Of a DNA stretch of 64,000 nucleotides, positions 23,501 through 36,412 are shown in pieces; the stretch's first letter is position 1; every line of letters begins with the position of its first letter. Origin of the DNA: Triops longicaudatus (Eukaryota > Arthropoda > Branchiopoda > Notostraca > Triopsidae); the NCBI GenBank assembly GCA_022885665.1, contig JAGQDJ010000015.1, forward strand, positions 252,955 to 316,954, given 5' to 3'. The translations under genes and the position numbers were made by a program. Under the pieces are notes generated by a model, which was not told the origin of the DNA, did not search any database, and saw only the letters and a list, made by a program, of their open reading frames with translations.

Positions 23501-26500
23501 TTGTAACACCTTGGAAATGAAATTCCCGGGCAATGTCGGGTGCTGGGGAAGTTGAAGCTGGATTGAGGACGGGGGTGTAATGTGTTAAAAAGGGGAGGGA
23601 GGGAACGAGAGAGCTACGGGGTTTACGTTTGCAAGGTCCAAGGGTTCGAAGGGTAGAAGGCAGGGAGAAGAATAAGCAAAGGAGGGTGTGAGAAACGCAC
23701 GTGACGCCATGCCGTTCCAAGATTTTTCGATTTATAAATATATATCAAGTGACGCTCATGGTGCTTACAATGCTCATAGTGCTGCAGTGCGAAACCAAGT
23801 CGGTAGCACCATTAATACGCATAGTTACATAGAGAAACTACACACGTTACACAGTATGTATGTAATGTGTAATATGTAACTACTGCGCAGACATTACATA
23901 TTTATATACACGCAACGTATGACCCCCACGCTGTAGTTCCGCTTTTTTCCCTTTTTTTCGACGTGGGCAACGGGCCAAGAAAGAGTTGAGCGAGGGCTTT
24001 GTTTCATTCGCGTCTTGGTATTGTTGGAGAGAATCAGAGTAAATTTGCAAACGCTGAGAAGTTGCGAAACTCGGAACGTAGACTCGGAACGAAAGCCCGC
24101 CTACTTTTGGGACTTTGAATGTTCAAACTTCGATTATTAAGCAAACGCTGAGTACAGATACGGCAAAAGAAAATAGACAAAATAGGAATGGGAGACATGA
24201 CGGGTGGTCTGTTCTTGATTATAATTAGCATCCCAGGACTAGACGTAAGAGTATGTGAACGCGGTCTTGAGCCAAGAAAAGTTGCCGAGCTCAACATGGC
24301 GGGGTAAAAGGCTTCCCAGTAGAATGGGTGACAGTGTTTCTGGACTAGTTGCAGGGAGGGAGGGGATGGGGGTGAAGGGGAGAGAATAAGGCAGATGTGC
24401 AAGCGTCAATTAGTTATTGGGTCACGTGACTTTGAAGGCTAATTAAAGCACTGTACCCCTTTCCGAGTTCACAACTCCCTAAAACGAAGAAGCTGGCATC
24501 GGACACCTTTTCCGTACAAGTTTAAACCAGACCAAAAAAAAAATAAAAATAAAATATTACAGTCCGAATGTATTTGTGGCTTTACAGCGGTGTAAAGCGG
24601 CAAATTTAGACCTTAAACGCAAATAGCTTGGTATTGTTTTGATTCCTTTACTTTATCTCTTACCCTAGCATATGACGTAATTTTTTTTTAACTCGTATAC
24701 CATCTTAACCTTAAGCTTATTACTACCTCTAACATGCCGAGTCTATTAGATTCCGAGGCCGTACTTAAGGGGGTTAGAGATGATCCCCTTGAAATTTTAT
24801 TCTCTAATGTGAAAGATAGGAAAAATGGGTAACACTCTATTAGATTCTATAGGTAATCGAAGTATTGTGTAGTAAAAAGAAGTCTGATTTAGTTTAAAAT
24901 GTAGTTAAAGAGATCAGGTTCAAGTAGGATAGCCTGATTCGTTCACTAATAAAGCTTAGTGGCCAAAAAGCCTTTGGATGACAATTGAGGTGAACGTAGG
25001 AATTCTTTCAGAGTAAACTAGGATGAATTTTTGTAGATTTTTTTTTTTTCACTGTCAGTTAGAATTACGGGAAGTTATCGCTTCTGAAACTTTAAGCCGC
25101 AAAAGTGTTGAGCGCTTCCAGTTTTTAGCATCACGTCATAAATCTAAAGCTGAGTTTTTTAAGGAAAAAATAGATCGGCTGCTGGGAACGTTACGATAGA
25201 AAAGTGAAGTAGTTCATGAGAATGTGAACTGTGCTATAAAAAGTGATGCTGAGAATCCGGTTGGAAATCGCTGGGATCGATTGTTCTAAACAGTGCAGAT
25301 TGCTAAGAAATATCCACTGCGTGGCACTTAATTGGCATGTGTCTACTCTCCAAACTGCTTCCCAAATCTAGAAAACTTCCGTTTTGTCGTACGCAACTGA
25401 ATTGTCGCTCTGTCCTATTACAAACATGTTCTGTATGTTGAGGGTAGGATGCGCTTACACAAGGTAGCTGAAACCAAACTCTTCTATCGCGTCTTTATAC
25501 TCTTAACGCTGCCTGCGATCGTGGAACTATTTCGTAATAAATTCAACAGACACCTTCACGAGTGTCTTTTAACCACGTGTTTGGCCCAATGAAAGAATGT
25601 CTCATCTCCTTACATAAAAACCAGTTTCAGATTGAATCTAGAACAGGTCAAAAAGTAGATGGATGTTTTATTGTTTTAGAGTGTGTTGCCTCGAAGAGGA
25701 CCTTTTTTTCTTCGACCAAAGTGTGTTTTGTAGATACAAGATTAGCTGCGCTCTCCGCCCGACTGCAGCTATGATTAGCAACGCACATCAAAATCGTTAT
25801 TACAGTACATTTTAGGAACCAAAGCCAGTAATGCTTGTAGTTGAACCCAATAATTTTCCTCCTTTTACGTTAATCTGTTTCATTCGAAGCTCATAGAAAA
25901 CCTTACTACGTGGGATGGTATAGTCGTTTTCATAGTACACTTGACAGTCTATGATGCGTATTTATTAGCGGTTTCGATATTGATACATTTTGTGTCAGTT
26001 TTGACGTTTAGGTGATATCAGATTGAGTTCGGTTTTCCTAAATTTAGACATGTAGGTGTTGTTCCAGTAGTGTTCTTTGATGGTGGAAAGATCTTTACAC
26101 TTTTTTTCTGCTTTATATTCATAATTCTTAGGAGTGATCTTCAATTATTTTGATAGTTGTACTTGTTTATTTAATTATTTGTTGTTATATTTGTTTATAT
26201 AATTTAAGGGGGAAATATTGGCTCTCGCTTAACTGCGCCACTAGTGGCTGTAGTGTCGTTAATTTAAAACTTCTTTGAGAAACAAAAACTTATTACAAAT
26301 GGTTATGTAATTCGGTTTAATTCGGTTTGACCATTATTGTACTTGTAAAAAAAAATATTCAGATCCCCGTCGAACTCGAATCTGCTTTTGACACTCCATA
26401 TGTCTGACGAAACGTGCAGTTTTTATACATAGATACTTGTGACATGCATGAAAAAAAATGTCTGGCTTTTTAAAAACCTATCACTGTGTTATTTGACCTC

Positions 26501-29500
26501 TAAACGTGTAATGACTCCATTTATCTTTGTCCTCCATGTATTGAGAGTTTTTGTTTGCCTCTTTGAGATACCCTTTTGTTGATTCGCTTTTTTCTAATGT
26601 TTAAGAAACTTGCGCGTTCAAGGAACGTCGCAGCGTCTTAAGCACAATCATGTGTAAAGGTCATTTCGTAACGAGCAAAAGGAAACAAAAGGAGTCAAGT
26701 TTTGAACACGCAAACCAGACGTAGAATGACATTGATTTTTACGCATGTCGATCGAGCCGAACACAGCGTAAATTCTGACTTTCAACGTCAGAATGACAGT
26801 TTCGAGAATAGAATGCCCAATGACACAAACTTCAAATATTGAATAAAAGAGTCTGATCAGGCGAGCGCAAGAAAATTTTCGAGTTTTAAAAATTCTTGTT
26901 TATTCTAAATAAAAAAAAGCCTCGCTGGGGTCATGTAGTGCAATACCTGTAGGCAGCTTTGGTTAGTGTTGCAGTCTTGCCGCGTGCGTTGAAAGCTTGT
27001 CTAGTGTGGACCGTCACCGTCAGACTCAATAGCTAACCATGGTTGGAGGATGACCTTGAAGTCTACTGATCGGTAGAACTTTTGGCGAAAATTTTGGCTA
27101 GTGCTTGAGACAACTTGATTTGTATCAGCCAGGTGTCAAGCATTTACGCCATTGAATTATCCCTAAAAAATGACAGTAGTGAGCTATTCCAGGTTTGGGT
27201 GCGAGAAAATTTTGATACGAATCGAAAGCATGTGGTGTCATGAACGTGTTACTATTGTTGAGGAATCTCGACATAAAATAGTTAAGAATGGATTTGGGTA
27301 GTTCTTTGTTTTTGCTTACAAGTTCATTTGAGTGTTGCGATAGGACGACAGGGATTAGACAGGTTTTGAGAGTCGGCCAATCCTGGCTAAAGCTGAAGCA
27401 CGGGAGTTGAATTGCTAGGTTGTATATAATCTAGTCTGGTATGCTGCTGTTGCTAAAGAAAAAAAAAAGTTGACGAGTTTGGACGGGTTGAAGCACGCTG
27501 AGGTGACCAGGAGAGCCGGATCTTGGTTGCAAATGGGTGATAGCTTTGGTATGGATGATAGGGCCTGGACGAGAGAAATGAAAAGGGGGAAAAAAGAATG
27601 AGGAGCAAGAAAGCCGCAGGTGAGGAAGCCGTTGGTCTGGCCTTGAGACGCATAGCCATGAGAAAAGTGGTGTAAGAAATCGTTGGATGTGCACGCATGG
27701 GGAAAATTTAGAAGGGAAATAACTTTCAGAAATTGCTTTTGAAGTAAATTTTTCAGAATAAATTTTAGAATAACTTTCAAAAACCCCTTTATATTTATTA
27801 GGAATCGTTTTTAAACTAATCGTTCTATAACGTGTGGCAGAAAGGTTGATAGAAAGCGTACAAGAATTGCATTGATTATTTGGTATTGGAAAAATATAAT
27901 GAAGATTTTTTCGCAACAAATAAAGGTCGTTTCTCTAATTTACTTTTTTTTTTACCGGTGGGAATCGGAATTTTACAGCAGAAAGTTCGAACTTCCCTGG
28001 GGTTAGCTTCATAAAACTTTAGCTGAAGGCAAATTGAAAGTCTAAACCCAACACAGGAGCTAGTACTCGTTCGGCTACTTTACAGAAAGATGCTATCTGA
28101 ATAGTTTGATGCTCCCAAAATTAGCACAATAATAAATCTTGAGTACTTAATTCTTTGTACAGTATCTTGTTCCGCGTACGTTAAGACGGCGTTAACTAAT
28201 CTGCCATCATCTATAGAGCTCAATTGGCTAAAGGGGTTTAAGCAGCCTTGTTGGAATCTGTTGAACATTCGTTATTTTTTAAGTCCATATTTAATATTTT
28301 TAAGTCCATTTTTTATTCATTTTTCTCGATAAACGTAACATTTCAAGCAAGAAATCTGGAGACAAGGATTTTGCAGCTAAGTCCTGTACGCAGTAAAAAA
28401 GCATGCCCAATCCAATGTGGAGTGTGTTGATATGCAATAGCACCTCAGTGGAGCCGTGAAGGTCATTTCATGCACAGATAGTAGATAGCTACGACAAGCT
28501 TGCGGTCACCATTGTTGCGCGGCCAGCACACTTGCACAGGTCTATTAAAAAAGAGCAGAAAGGAGCAAGAGTAGAAAAGAAAAACTTAGCACAGATATAT
28601 GGCACTCATTGTATGTAGACAGGCAAAGAGATAGACAATACCACCTTTTTTCATGAAATTTGTCGTTAGCAACTTTTTCGACGTTTTCTCCCAGCCTTTC
28701 ATGAACCAAACGTGATATCGAAAAGGTGCACAAAAGAGCTAAAAAAATACCCCTATTTTCCTTGAACGTGTCTTCACTCTTCCTCCATACAAAAATCTTA
28801 CGGGTCTTAAACAAAGATGAGGTGCAAGTCGCACTTTTATATTAACAAATTGCCGTAAACTCAGACACCGAATTTGTCCCATCTGCCGCCCTCAGTGGCT
28901 CATGCTACAAAAGACAGATCTAGCAGTTGTTATCTGAGTTTGACCAGCTCGGCCAGAAAAACATTGCGGACCGTGAGCGAACTTTTGGGCCGGATTGTAT
29001 TTGTGTGGTGATGAATCAGTATGAAGTGCCTCAGGGAAATTCTGATGCGGGATATTAATCGGAATGCGTTGGATTTTATTACTTAAAATATACTATCGTG
29101 CGACTGTTATGGGGTGTTATCATCCATGAGGAAATTCATCATAATCAACGTAAAATACCTCGTTGACAAAGAAAGAGTTTAGCGAAAGCTGTTGACATAA
29201 TCAGGTGTTTCCTTACTTGGACTTAAAAAAGTTGAAGTGTTACTGTAGAGCAAAGTAGTTCTTTTATGGAGTACAATTGGTATTTCGTTTCCCCAGGGAA
29301 AAATGAGTTGCTAAATAAGAAAAAATTTCTTGGGATGGATCGATGAATTGCCAGCGTGTTTCTCTCTTTTGTTGGTGAAATGTTGTTAAATCAATATAGG
29401 AAGCGTGAGGGAAAAGAACCGAAAAAATGTGAAAACGTGAGAGAGTTTCTTATGGAATTGTGTGTAATTAAAATCGCATCGTGTGTCTTTTGTTAATGAT

Positions 29501-32500
29501 TACAAAAGACAAGGAAAGGTAACACAAAATGCGGGGCCAGGCGCGTTTGATTTGCACGCGGGGGGCGGAGATCACAGATGCAGCGCTGCTTCTTTGAAGG
29601 CCCAGTTCTTTTCTGTAGCGTAAAGTGTGTGCAAACGGATTCTTTCATTTTATTTTTCGCTGTATTTTGAGAAACAGAGGTGAGAAAAAAGAGTACAACA
29701 AGGTATAGGGCTTGCTCAAGTCCGATGTCGTCACAGTGATCAATACCCCCTTTACCCCCTAGTCTTTCTACTTGGTGATAGTGGATGGTCTTCGCTGAGT
29801 TCCAGCCGTAAGTGCTTTATTTCTTCTTGTCTTAGCTTCTGGGAGCCGCTCTTGCAACGTCTTGCACTTTTCGAAATTGTAGTTCTATAAGGAACATCTT
29901 TAAGTATTATAAGGTTCATTGATAATTTTTGAATGCGAACGTGAGGTGTAACTTTTTAATCTTGGTAGTTATAAGCTATATCGAGAGTTGAAGAGTACAC
30001 AAGATTTGTTGAAGCTTTTGAGGCGCTTTTAATGCCTGAATAAGAGCTGTTGAACATTAATAAAATAGACGTTTGTAAAAGGAAGCATTTAAACTATGTG
30101 TCGAAGTTCATCTAGTGTGTTTCTTGTTAACGAATACTGGAGCAGCGAATGGACGGTCCAGTTAGCTTTCGTAACACAACGAAGTATTATAGGTACTCGC
30201 GCTGTTGAACATGGATATCCAACTCTATTACGACTTGCGGACGTTGATCTAAATAAGTAAGGTAAATGTTGGTTAAGCTGCGTTTAGAAATATATATGGC
30301 CGTTATGTTCTTAATCCCAAGACTTTAAATACCTATTATGTTTCCTAGCTCACAAGGTTTCTTCGTTCAACTGTGTATACATGCATTGGTAGAATGACAA
30401 TGAGTTTTGATTTGTTACTCTATTCATTGGTGTGCAACCAAAAATTGACGGGAAATGGATATGTTTTATTCTCGGCTCAGTTGTTTCTTGTCCGCGCGGA
30501 GAAACCTGACATATTTTACTTAAACAGCACTTTCAAGTCGTACAGAAATGTGTGATATTTCCTACGTCATATTTTCATGTTACGTAACTAGAAGGTGTTC
30601 TAAACGCACTTCCGTTTTGCGTCCTATAAATATTAAAGCACTTATGAAGTTGGCATATTGCACTTGGCTGGTGAAGGTTGGACCTCTCTACTCGTGAAGA
30701 AAGTTACGCGTACAGGAGTACCGAGGCGGCTTACGGACGCTGCGAACTTTTGAAGAACAAGTTAGGAATGCCAGTTCAAATTTGTATTGAAAGTAGCAAA
30801 TCAGCCGAAACATAGATAAGGCCACGTTTAAAGCTGAATCTCTAAAAATCGAATAATATGAAAACACGTATTGCTGATTGTTTGTTAACTTGTCTTACAA
30901 TAAGCAAAGGAGATTTTTCGAAAAATAAGACCGCCTTGGGCACATTGCATATAATATGCGAGTTTACGTCGATTCAGTTGGAAACATTGGGAATAACTAT
31001 TCAGACATGAACCTGAGTGTTCTACAAACATTCGAGTTCTGCGACGTTATTTCACTTCGACCCATTCTTCTGAATTGTAAGAAGGATGAAATTTTTTGTT
31101 TTCTCAATTGCATGGATTGTTAAGTGGCCAATTAAATCGTATGAAATGTCATATAAAGTGATTAAATGTGGCTAGTATAACATCAATTACTAATCTGGTA
31201 TTCATGTAAGATAGGCTTCTTCCATGAGATTCTGAAAAGGATCAATAATATTGAACAAAATGTTGAGACCAACCGTCATTATAAGGTCTTCGTTAGGCTT
31301 CGAGGATTTAACACATTTGGAAAGAAAAGGATAGGGAGCATAAACGCAATCTTTCTTCTATATGAAATAATCGCTGTTGCTCCCGACGCTTGTCAAAACT
31401 TTTCCTTTTAGCAGACGTCTTGGCAGAGACCCTTCACGGACCAGTGCTCAGCGAAGGAGGGTCAAAGGTCGCGTATGTTTGGGTCTTGCTAACTTTTGCT
31501 GGGCGTTCGGGAGCTCTGACTAATCCCCAGGATTCCTGGCTTTTTTTCCCCAGTGTGGTAGCAATTTGGCTTTTCTTGCTGCTGGAACTTGGAACTAGGT
31601 TTCTCGTTTTTTGCTCGCTCGCAGTCCGAGCTATATTATACTTGTTACTAAGGAACTTGTAAGATTGCACAGATTCGGCCAATTTTGGGTGTTTACAACT
31701 TGTCGGGAGAAAAATAGACCAGCGGAGTGAAGCGCCGATGGATACAGTAGGAACAAGTGGGCTGAATTGTCTTTGGCGGGGTGGTAATCTCGGTTCCTCG
31801 CTCGGCAGCTTTAACAAAATTATTTTGAGACTTGGGAGCACTAGAAGACATTTGAGTATAGGAGGGTGAAAGGGGCCAAATTACCATGGATTGTACAGCA
31901 TCGCACACACGGCTGAAGGAAATCGTTTGCTCAACGGTCTCAATCATGACTATTGGGGTGGTTGGGAGCAAATTGGATTCGAGTAGGAAGTACGTATTGA
32001 AATATATGTGGGAACGGCTTTACTGCGTCCGATCCCATGTCTCCACAAATATTACAACTTGCTGGTGATGACAATTGCACTGGCGTGTATTTTTCGCTAG
32101 ATATGCTGTTTTCTTACGGTTGGCTATCCAATTCTAACTGTTCGATAGAAATGTGTTCTTTGTAAGTCTTTTCTATTTTATCACTGAATTATATAACTCT
32201 TTGCTCGAGAACACTAAAGCTCTTTGTTATACTACTTTTATTTCGTTTTATCTTTAAAATTTGCAAAGCTGTCTAAAGAAATATTTTGTTTCAAATCGAA
32301 AAACCACAAACGCATTTTAAAAGCCAGTATTTGGAAAATAAATATGGGTAAAGTAATTTATGAACACATTATTTACTACGTAATGTAAAATTCAACAGGT
32401 CAGAGTTATTCTATTAATCTTCATTGTTTTTAGGAAATTTTAAATTTTACGGTGTTTTGTGAAGTCGCAATGCATACATGGTCATTTAAGTTCAAAACTA

Positions 32501-34502
32501 TAACAAGTGCTGTAAATATTTATTGTTCGTTAAGCCCCTTGACCAGCTAATATTGATGGAAACTTTGTGACGTTTTTTGTCTGTAAGGACCAGGAATTCG
32601 TTCGCGTATGTCTTCCTTAGCATTTGGTGCAAGTCTGCGCGTTAACCTCCGCGACGTTGACCGCGAGGAGCGACTCCCGCGTTCGCGTTATTGATTCTGT
32701 GAAAAAGGGACAAGAGGGAGAAGAAGAGGCGTTAGAGAGAAAGAGAGAAGGGAGTGGGTTGGCTAAAGGAGTTGGGTTTTGTGGAAAAGGAGGGGGTGTT
32801 GAAAGGACGGAAGAGAATGGTGCCCAGAAAGCTTTGTGCTTCTTAGTTCCGCTTTTCTGTGTATGTGTTGCACCGAAAGAAGTGCGAGGGACTTGGGGAG
32901 TTAAGTTTTCTCTATACTGTCGTAGATTTCTTTTCCATTTTCAGTTTTTCCCTCGAAGTTTTCATTTTGTTGGGGGTAGTCATTATGAAAGGGTATAGCA
33001 AACACAATAGCGTGAATTGAATAGGATGATGGAGGCGGCTTGCTTAATGAACAAGCTCAGATGTTTTTTTATTTGAAAAAAGGAATCAACGAAATTTCCC
33101 GTGCCATCAAATCTCCTTCTCTAGGTTACAGATACAATCGCTGGAATTGTCGTTGCTTATAAATATAAAATATTTTTTTAAAAAAAATCAGTAAAATAAA
33201 TCGCAGTGGACTTAGCAGTCTTAGGTAAACGATCACTCAGTAGTAAAACATTCCAGTACGTGGAATATTATTCCGAAGTACAACTTAGCTCTCCGATGAT
33301 AATGTATACTTTATTTAATTTGGTTAAGGTACTAAGTTACTTTTTTTTGCTTGTAAAATAAATAAAAAGTGTTCTTAACACGATAGGTAACCGACTTTGA
33401 TTGTGTTTTTTCATTTAGTCCGGTGAATGTTTCAAGCAAGGCTGGAGAAGTATTCAAAACAGATTTTCTTTCTTCCTCGCTTTTCTTGAAGATATTCCCG
33501 TTTGGTGCTATCTTGGAACTCTATTTTTGCACCAAGCATAACCTAGTTTTCCCCTTTGCAGAACGCTCATGTGTCAGGCGTATTAATGAGTTTCGGAGCA
33601 GAAAAGACAGCGTAATGATAAATTTTGAATTCAGTGTTTAGAATACTGGTTCCAGTAACAAAAATTAACTAATTGCTTTGAAGTGGGTTAACTGTAAAAA
33701 ATGAAACGCTTACGTGAAACAGATTTTACGTATTGTTGCTTAACTGTAGCTGAGAAGTGATACAAGACTGGTAAAGTCTTGAATTTCCTCTCTTTAGATG
33801 TACGCGAAGAGTTTACAAATAGGTATTTTTACGACCAAAACAACATTTTACGGCAAAACAGGAACTTTGAGTATGAGCAGCATTTCCAACAGTAATGTAA
33901 TAGTAATAATTACTGAGTCGTTCAGTTGTGTCAATATAGAAAATGTTGCGGTGACTCAGGAGTGCAGTCCGACTCTTTTCTGTCACCGTCAATTGCCTGT
34001 AACGTTATTTTACGTCTACGACCAAGAAGACTTGTTGACTGTTCCATGTTCGTGTATTTTTTATAATTTCCCAACTTCCCCGAAAGTACAAAAGTGAGGA
34101 AAATGAAAATGTACAAAGATTTAGGCGGCGTGACCTTCAGAATGTACGTAGTTCAGGTCTCAGTTGTTTAAGTTTCTCTATATTTTTGACCCTACATTTT
34201 TGTTTCTAAAATGCTGGACACCGATTACCTGCCCAAGTATTCATAAAGCCATAGCTCAGATCCACAAGCGCTAAAGGGTAAACTTGTAGGCGTGTTTGGT
34301 GTGTTGCTAGGCCACGCCTTTGCGTGTCGCGTAGTCCTTTTACAACCCCTGTGTTGAAAACTATCGGTAAAATACGACGATAGGGGGTTGACCAGCTCCC
34401 AAGTTATGTGAACAGCAGCAAGTCATTTGCAAAATAGGTTCAAGGTGGCGCACCAAGGTAGAGCGTGTTTTATGGTTCTTGTCTGGTCAGTGAGGAACCC
34501 GC

Positions 34503-34516
34503 GTTGTCATAGCAAC
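34503..34516. promoter_or_regulatory. X-box (RFX) motif
   Basis: GTTGTCATAGCAAC matches the RFX X-box consensus RYYNYYATRRNRAC at every position and sits inside a longer near-palindrome, GCGTTG...CAACGC. It is about 110 bp upstream of the candidate BCL9 initiator. RFX factors often act at ciliary genes, so a role for BCL9 would be unusual. An unseen divergent transcript is another possibility. Confidence 0.45.
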
Positions 34517-34590
34517 GCTATAACAGTTCCTGTCTTCACATTTTTCAAGCCGGCTATACGAGGGTTGGTTGCACGAGGGTAAAAAGCCTG

Positions 34591-34681
34591 GGGGCGGGGC
34601 GTAGAATCCATGGGGTCAGTTAGTAGGTCTGTTTCTGAAAGCCAGGGTTAATAAGTTTGTTGCCAAAATTCGGTGACGTCA
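34591..34681 (+). promoter_or_regulatory. candidate BCL9 core promoter
   Basis: A GC box GGGGCGGGGC (34591-34600) is followed by a TCAGT initiator-like pentamer (34616-34620) and a full CRE TGACGTCA (34674-34681). TCAGT is the arthropod-type initiator core. The spacing and the downstream 5'UTR-like segment with a strong splice donor support a transcription start near 34618 on the plus strand. Confidence 0.45.
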
Positions 34682-35130
34682 AGGCCCATCGTTTCTCTTC
34701 CTCCTAGCCCCAGACCCTCTACCATCGACAACGCGGACTGTCGGCGAGTGTGGTGTTCCTTCTTTAGCCTAGGAATGCATTTGTTGGCTGATTTGCTTTT
34801 AGTGTTTCGGATTTGAGGGAGCGGGAGGGTTTTTGGAAGAAAAAGGCGGGTTTCTGGCGACGCTGGGCTGTGACTATTTTGAGCGAGAGGTTTGAAAGAT
34901 AACTGCGCATATCTACATAAGACTGAAGCAAAAGCAAGCGAAACTAGGAGTCAGAGAAGCTTTTCTGTAGCTTCGGAATGCAGGTTATCTTTGGCTGGGA
35001 GCCACGCGTCCATTCCTTAATGCGAAAGACATAGGGATACAGGGAGGAGCGTGTACCCGTAAAAAGCCCCACGTCTTGGCAGGCGACTAGAGAGAAGACG
35101 TCGAAAGCGGAGAAGACAAAAGGGGACTAC
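34618..35130 (+). other. probable noncoding first exon of BCL9
   Basis: A GC-richer segment beginning at the TCAGT site and ending at a consensus splice donor, GGACTAC then GTAAGT at 35131. It contains several short upstream ATG frames and no long open frame on the plus strand. I infer that it is spliced to the acceptor just upstream of the BCL9 start codon near 39097. This is inferred from signals only. Confidence 0.4.
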
Positions 35131-35772
35131 GTAAGTATTCACACTTGTACCGCACAGGTGAAAAGTATGTTCGGAAGTTCCCCCGGGGAGAGAAGGAGAG
35201 TCAATGGATGTGGCAATCCATGATGGATTGACGCCACCGGACTGGGGTGAACAGGGACATATGGCGTAGGACCGGGAGGGGCAGCAGCAGAAGGGGGATG
35301 TTGCAAAGCCAGTTCAGAGCGGGGGGAAACGGGGAGTAGGAAACGGAGAAAAGGGGTGGTAATCGATAATCGCGGTGGATTGATCCGGTCACGCCATGGC
35401 CGATTGCTGTGTCCGTTTTCAGCGATGGGTTTCATATTGAGTTCCTGGCTGGTGACGGCTTGTCACACGAGATATAGAGTCGTTACTTGCCTTTGCAATT
35501 GTAATGCGGCAAAGGACGGTGTTGTAAAGCCAAAGGAAAGTTTTTAAAATACTCTATATAAATCAACTTACCTGAAAAAGGTTCGATACACATAAGAACG
35601 CCCCCGATGCCCAGAATTAATAAGTTCGGTAGCTAGTTTGGATAATTGAGCAGATTATTAAAAAAAATCCTATAAAAAAGAATACTACATGAACTGTAGA
35701 TCCTGGTCATTTAAGGCCCCTGTATGCCTTACAGTTACGAAGCTGTTGTAGTTGTGGAGGAAAAAATAACTG

Positions 35773-35835
35773 TTGAATTGTTATTACAGCATTGGAAATC
35801 TGATTGGTTCAACAATATGTGCTGTAACAATTCAA
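35773..35835. repeat. imperfect hairpin, 16-bp stem
   Basis: TTGAATTGTT plus ACAGCA on the left (35773-35791, with a 3-nt bulge) pairs with TGCTGTAACAATTCAA on the right (35820-35835) across a 28-nt loop. The size fits a miRNA-like foldback or the core of a small MITE. No terminal duplication is visible. Confidence 0.5.
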
Positions 35836-36260
35836 TGGTAAGGTTAAACAACCACGCCGGATTTCAGCAGAAGAACAATAATTAATTTCACAGCGTGTAA
35901 AGTTATCCCATTTTCGACGCGTGGTGTGAATGAGTATTTCATGTCGAACCGCTTTAGGGTTTGACTTAGTGGGGAAAATAAACACGCAGTTATGAAAAAG
36001 GAAAAAAATAGTCGAACCGTTAAAGCCAAGTCGCTTGATATCCGCTCTAAAATTTGAACGCCTCTAAATAGCATGCAAAGCTCTCCGTGTGCCTCACAAA
36101 GTTTTGACTCCTAAGCAGAGTTTTGGTCCAAACTGTCTGATGACATTATTCGTAAGAGAGCAACCGTTCAAAAAGCAAGTTTGAAAAGTGAGCGTTTTAC
36201 TAGCATGATCTTGCCTCTTTCTGCTCTTTCATGTCTCCCCGCCTTCTTCGGCCTTGGCAG

Positions 36261-36412
36261 CGCTAGCCGTTTTGCATCCCACGTTGGCCAAGGCGCTCAG
36301 GCCATTTCTCAGTGTAAAACAGCTCCCACAAAGGCAAACAAGACAACAGCACGTTATGTGGTCGTGGATCCCAACAAATTCACGGGAGCTTGTCGTGGTT
36401 TTCCAAGCCACG
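36261..36412 (+). other. candidate alternative exon inside BCL9 intron 1
   Basis: A strong pyrimidine tract (36208-36258) ends in TTGGCAG. A GC-rich 152-nt segment follows, ending CCACG before GTATGG. The segment is open in one frame (ASRFASHVGQGAQAISQ... GACRGFPSHG). The same frame extends upstream to an ATG at 36205 whose first residues, MILPLSALSCLPAFFGLGSA, look like a signal peptide. That frame ends at 36444 after 79 residues. It could be an alternative 5'UTR exon, a small secreted-peptide gene or chance. I do not recognise the sequence. Confidence 0.28.

Larger units (their letters stand above)
17153..34500. other. long gene-poor stretch
   Basis: About 17 kb with no exon series I can support. 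Present are a T/G homopolymer junction near 20010-20033, an (AC)n tract, twin CRE palindromes at 20519-20587, and CT-rich or GA-rich patches near 19550-19720, 21700-21800, 23560-23690, 24340-24400 and 27480-27620. A YY1-like AACATGGCGG lies at 24293-24302, and a CpG-richer patch at 32620-32820. Open frames here are short, compositionally biased and lack splice-consistent partners. Noncoding transcripts or enhancers of the flanking developmental genes are possible but not demonstrated. Confidence 0.4.

Noticed and set aside
30650..30680. TATTGCACTTG, the seed and 5' part of miR-92/25
   Set aside because: The match stops after 11 bases and I could find no flanking arm that folds into a hairpin.
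31434..31971. Minus-strand frames of 92-135 residues, Ser/Pro-rich
   Set aside because: No domain, overlapping frames open on both strands, and no consistent splice structure.
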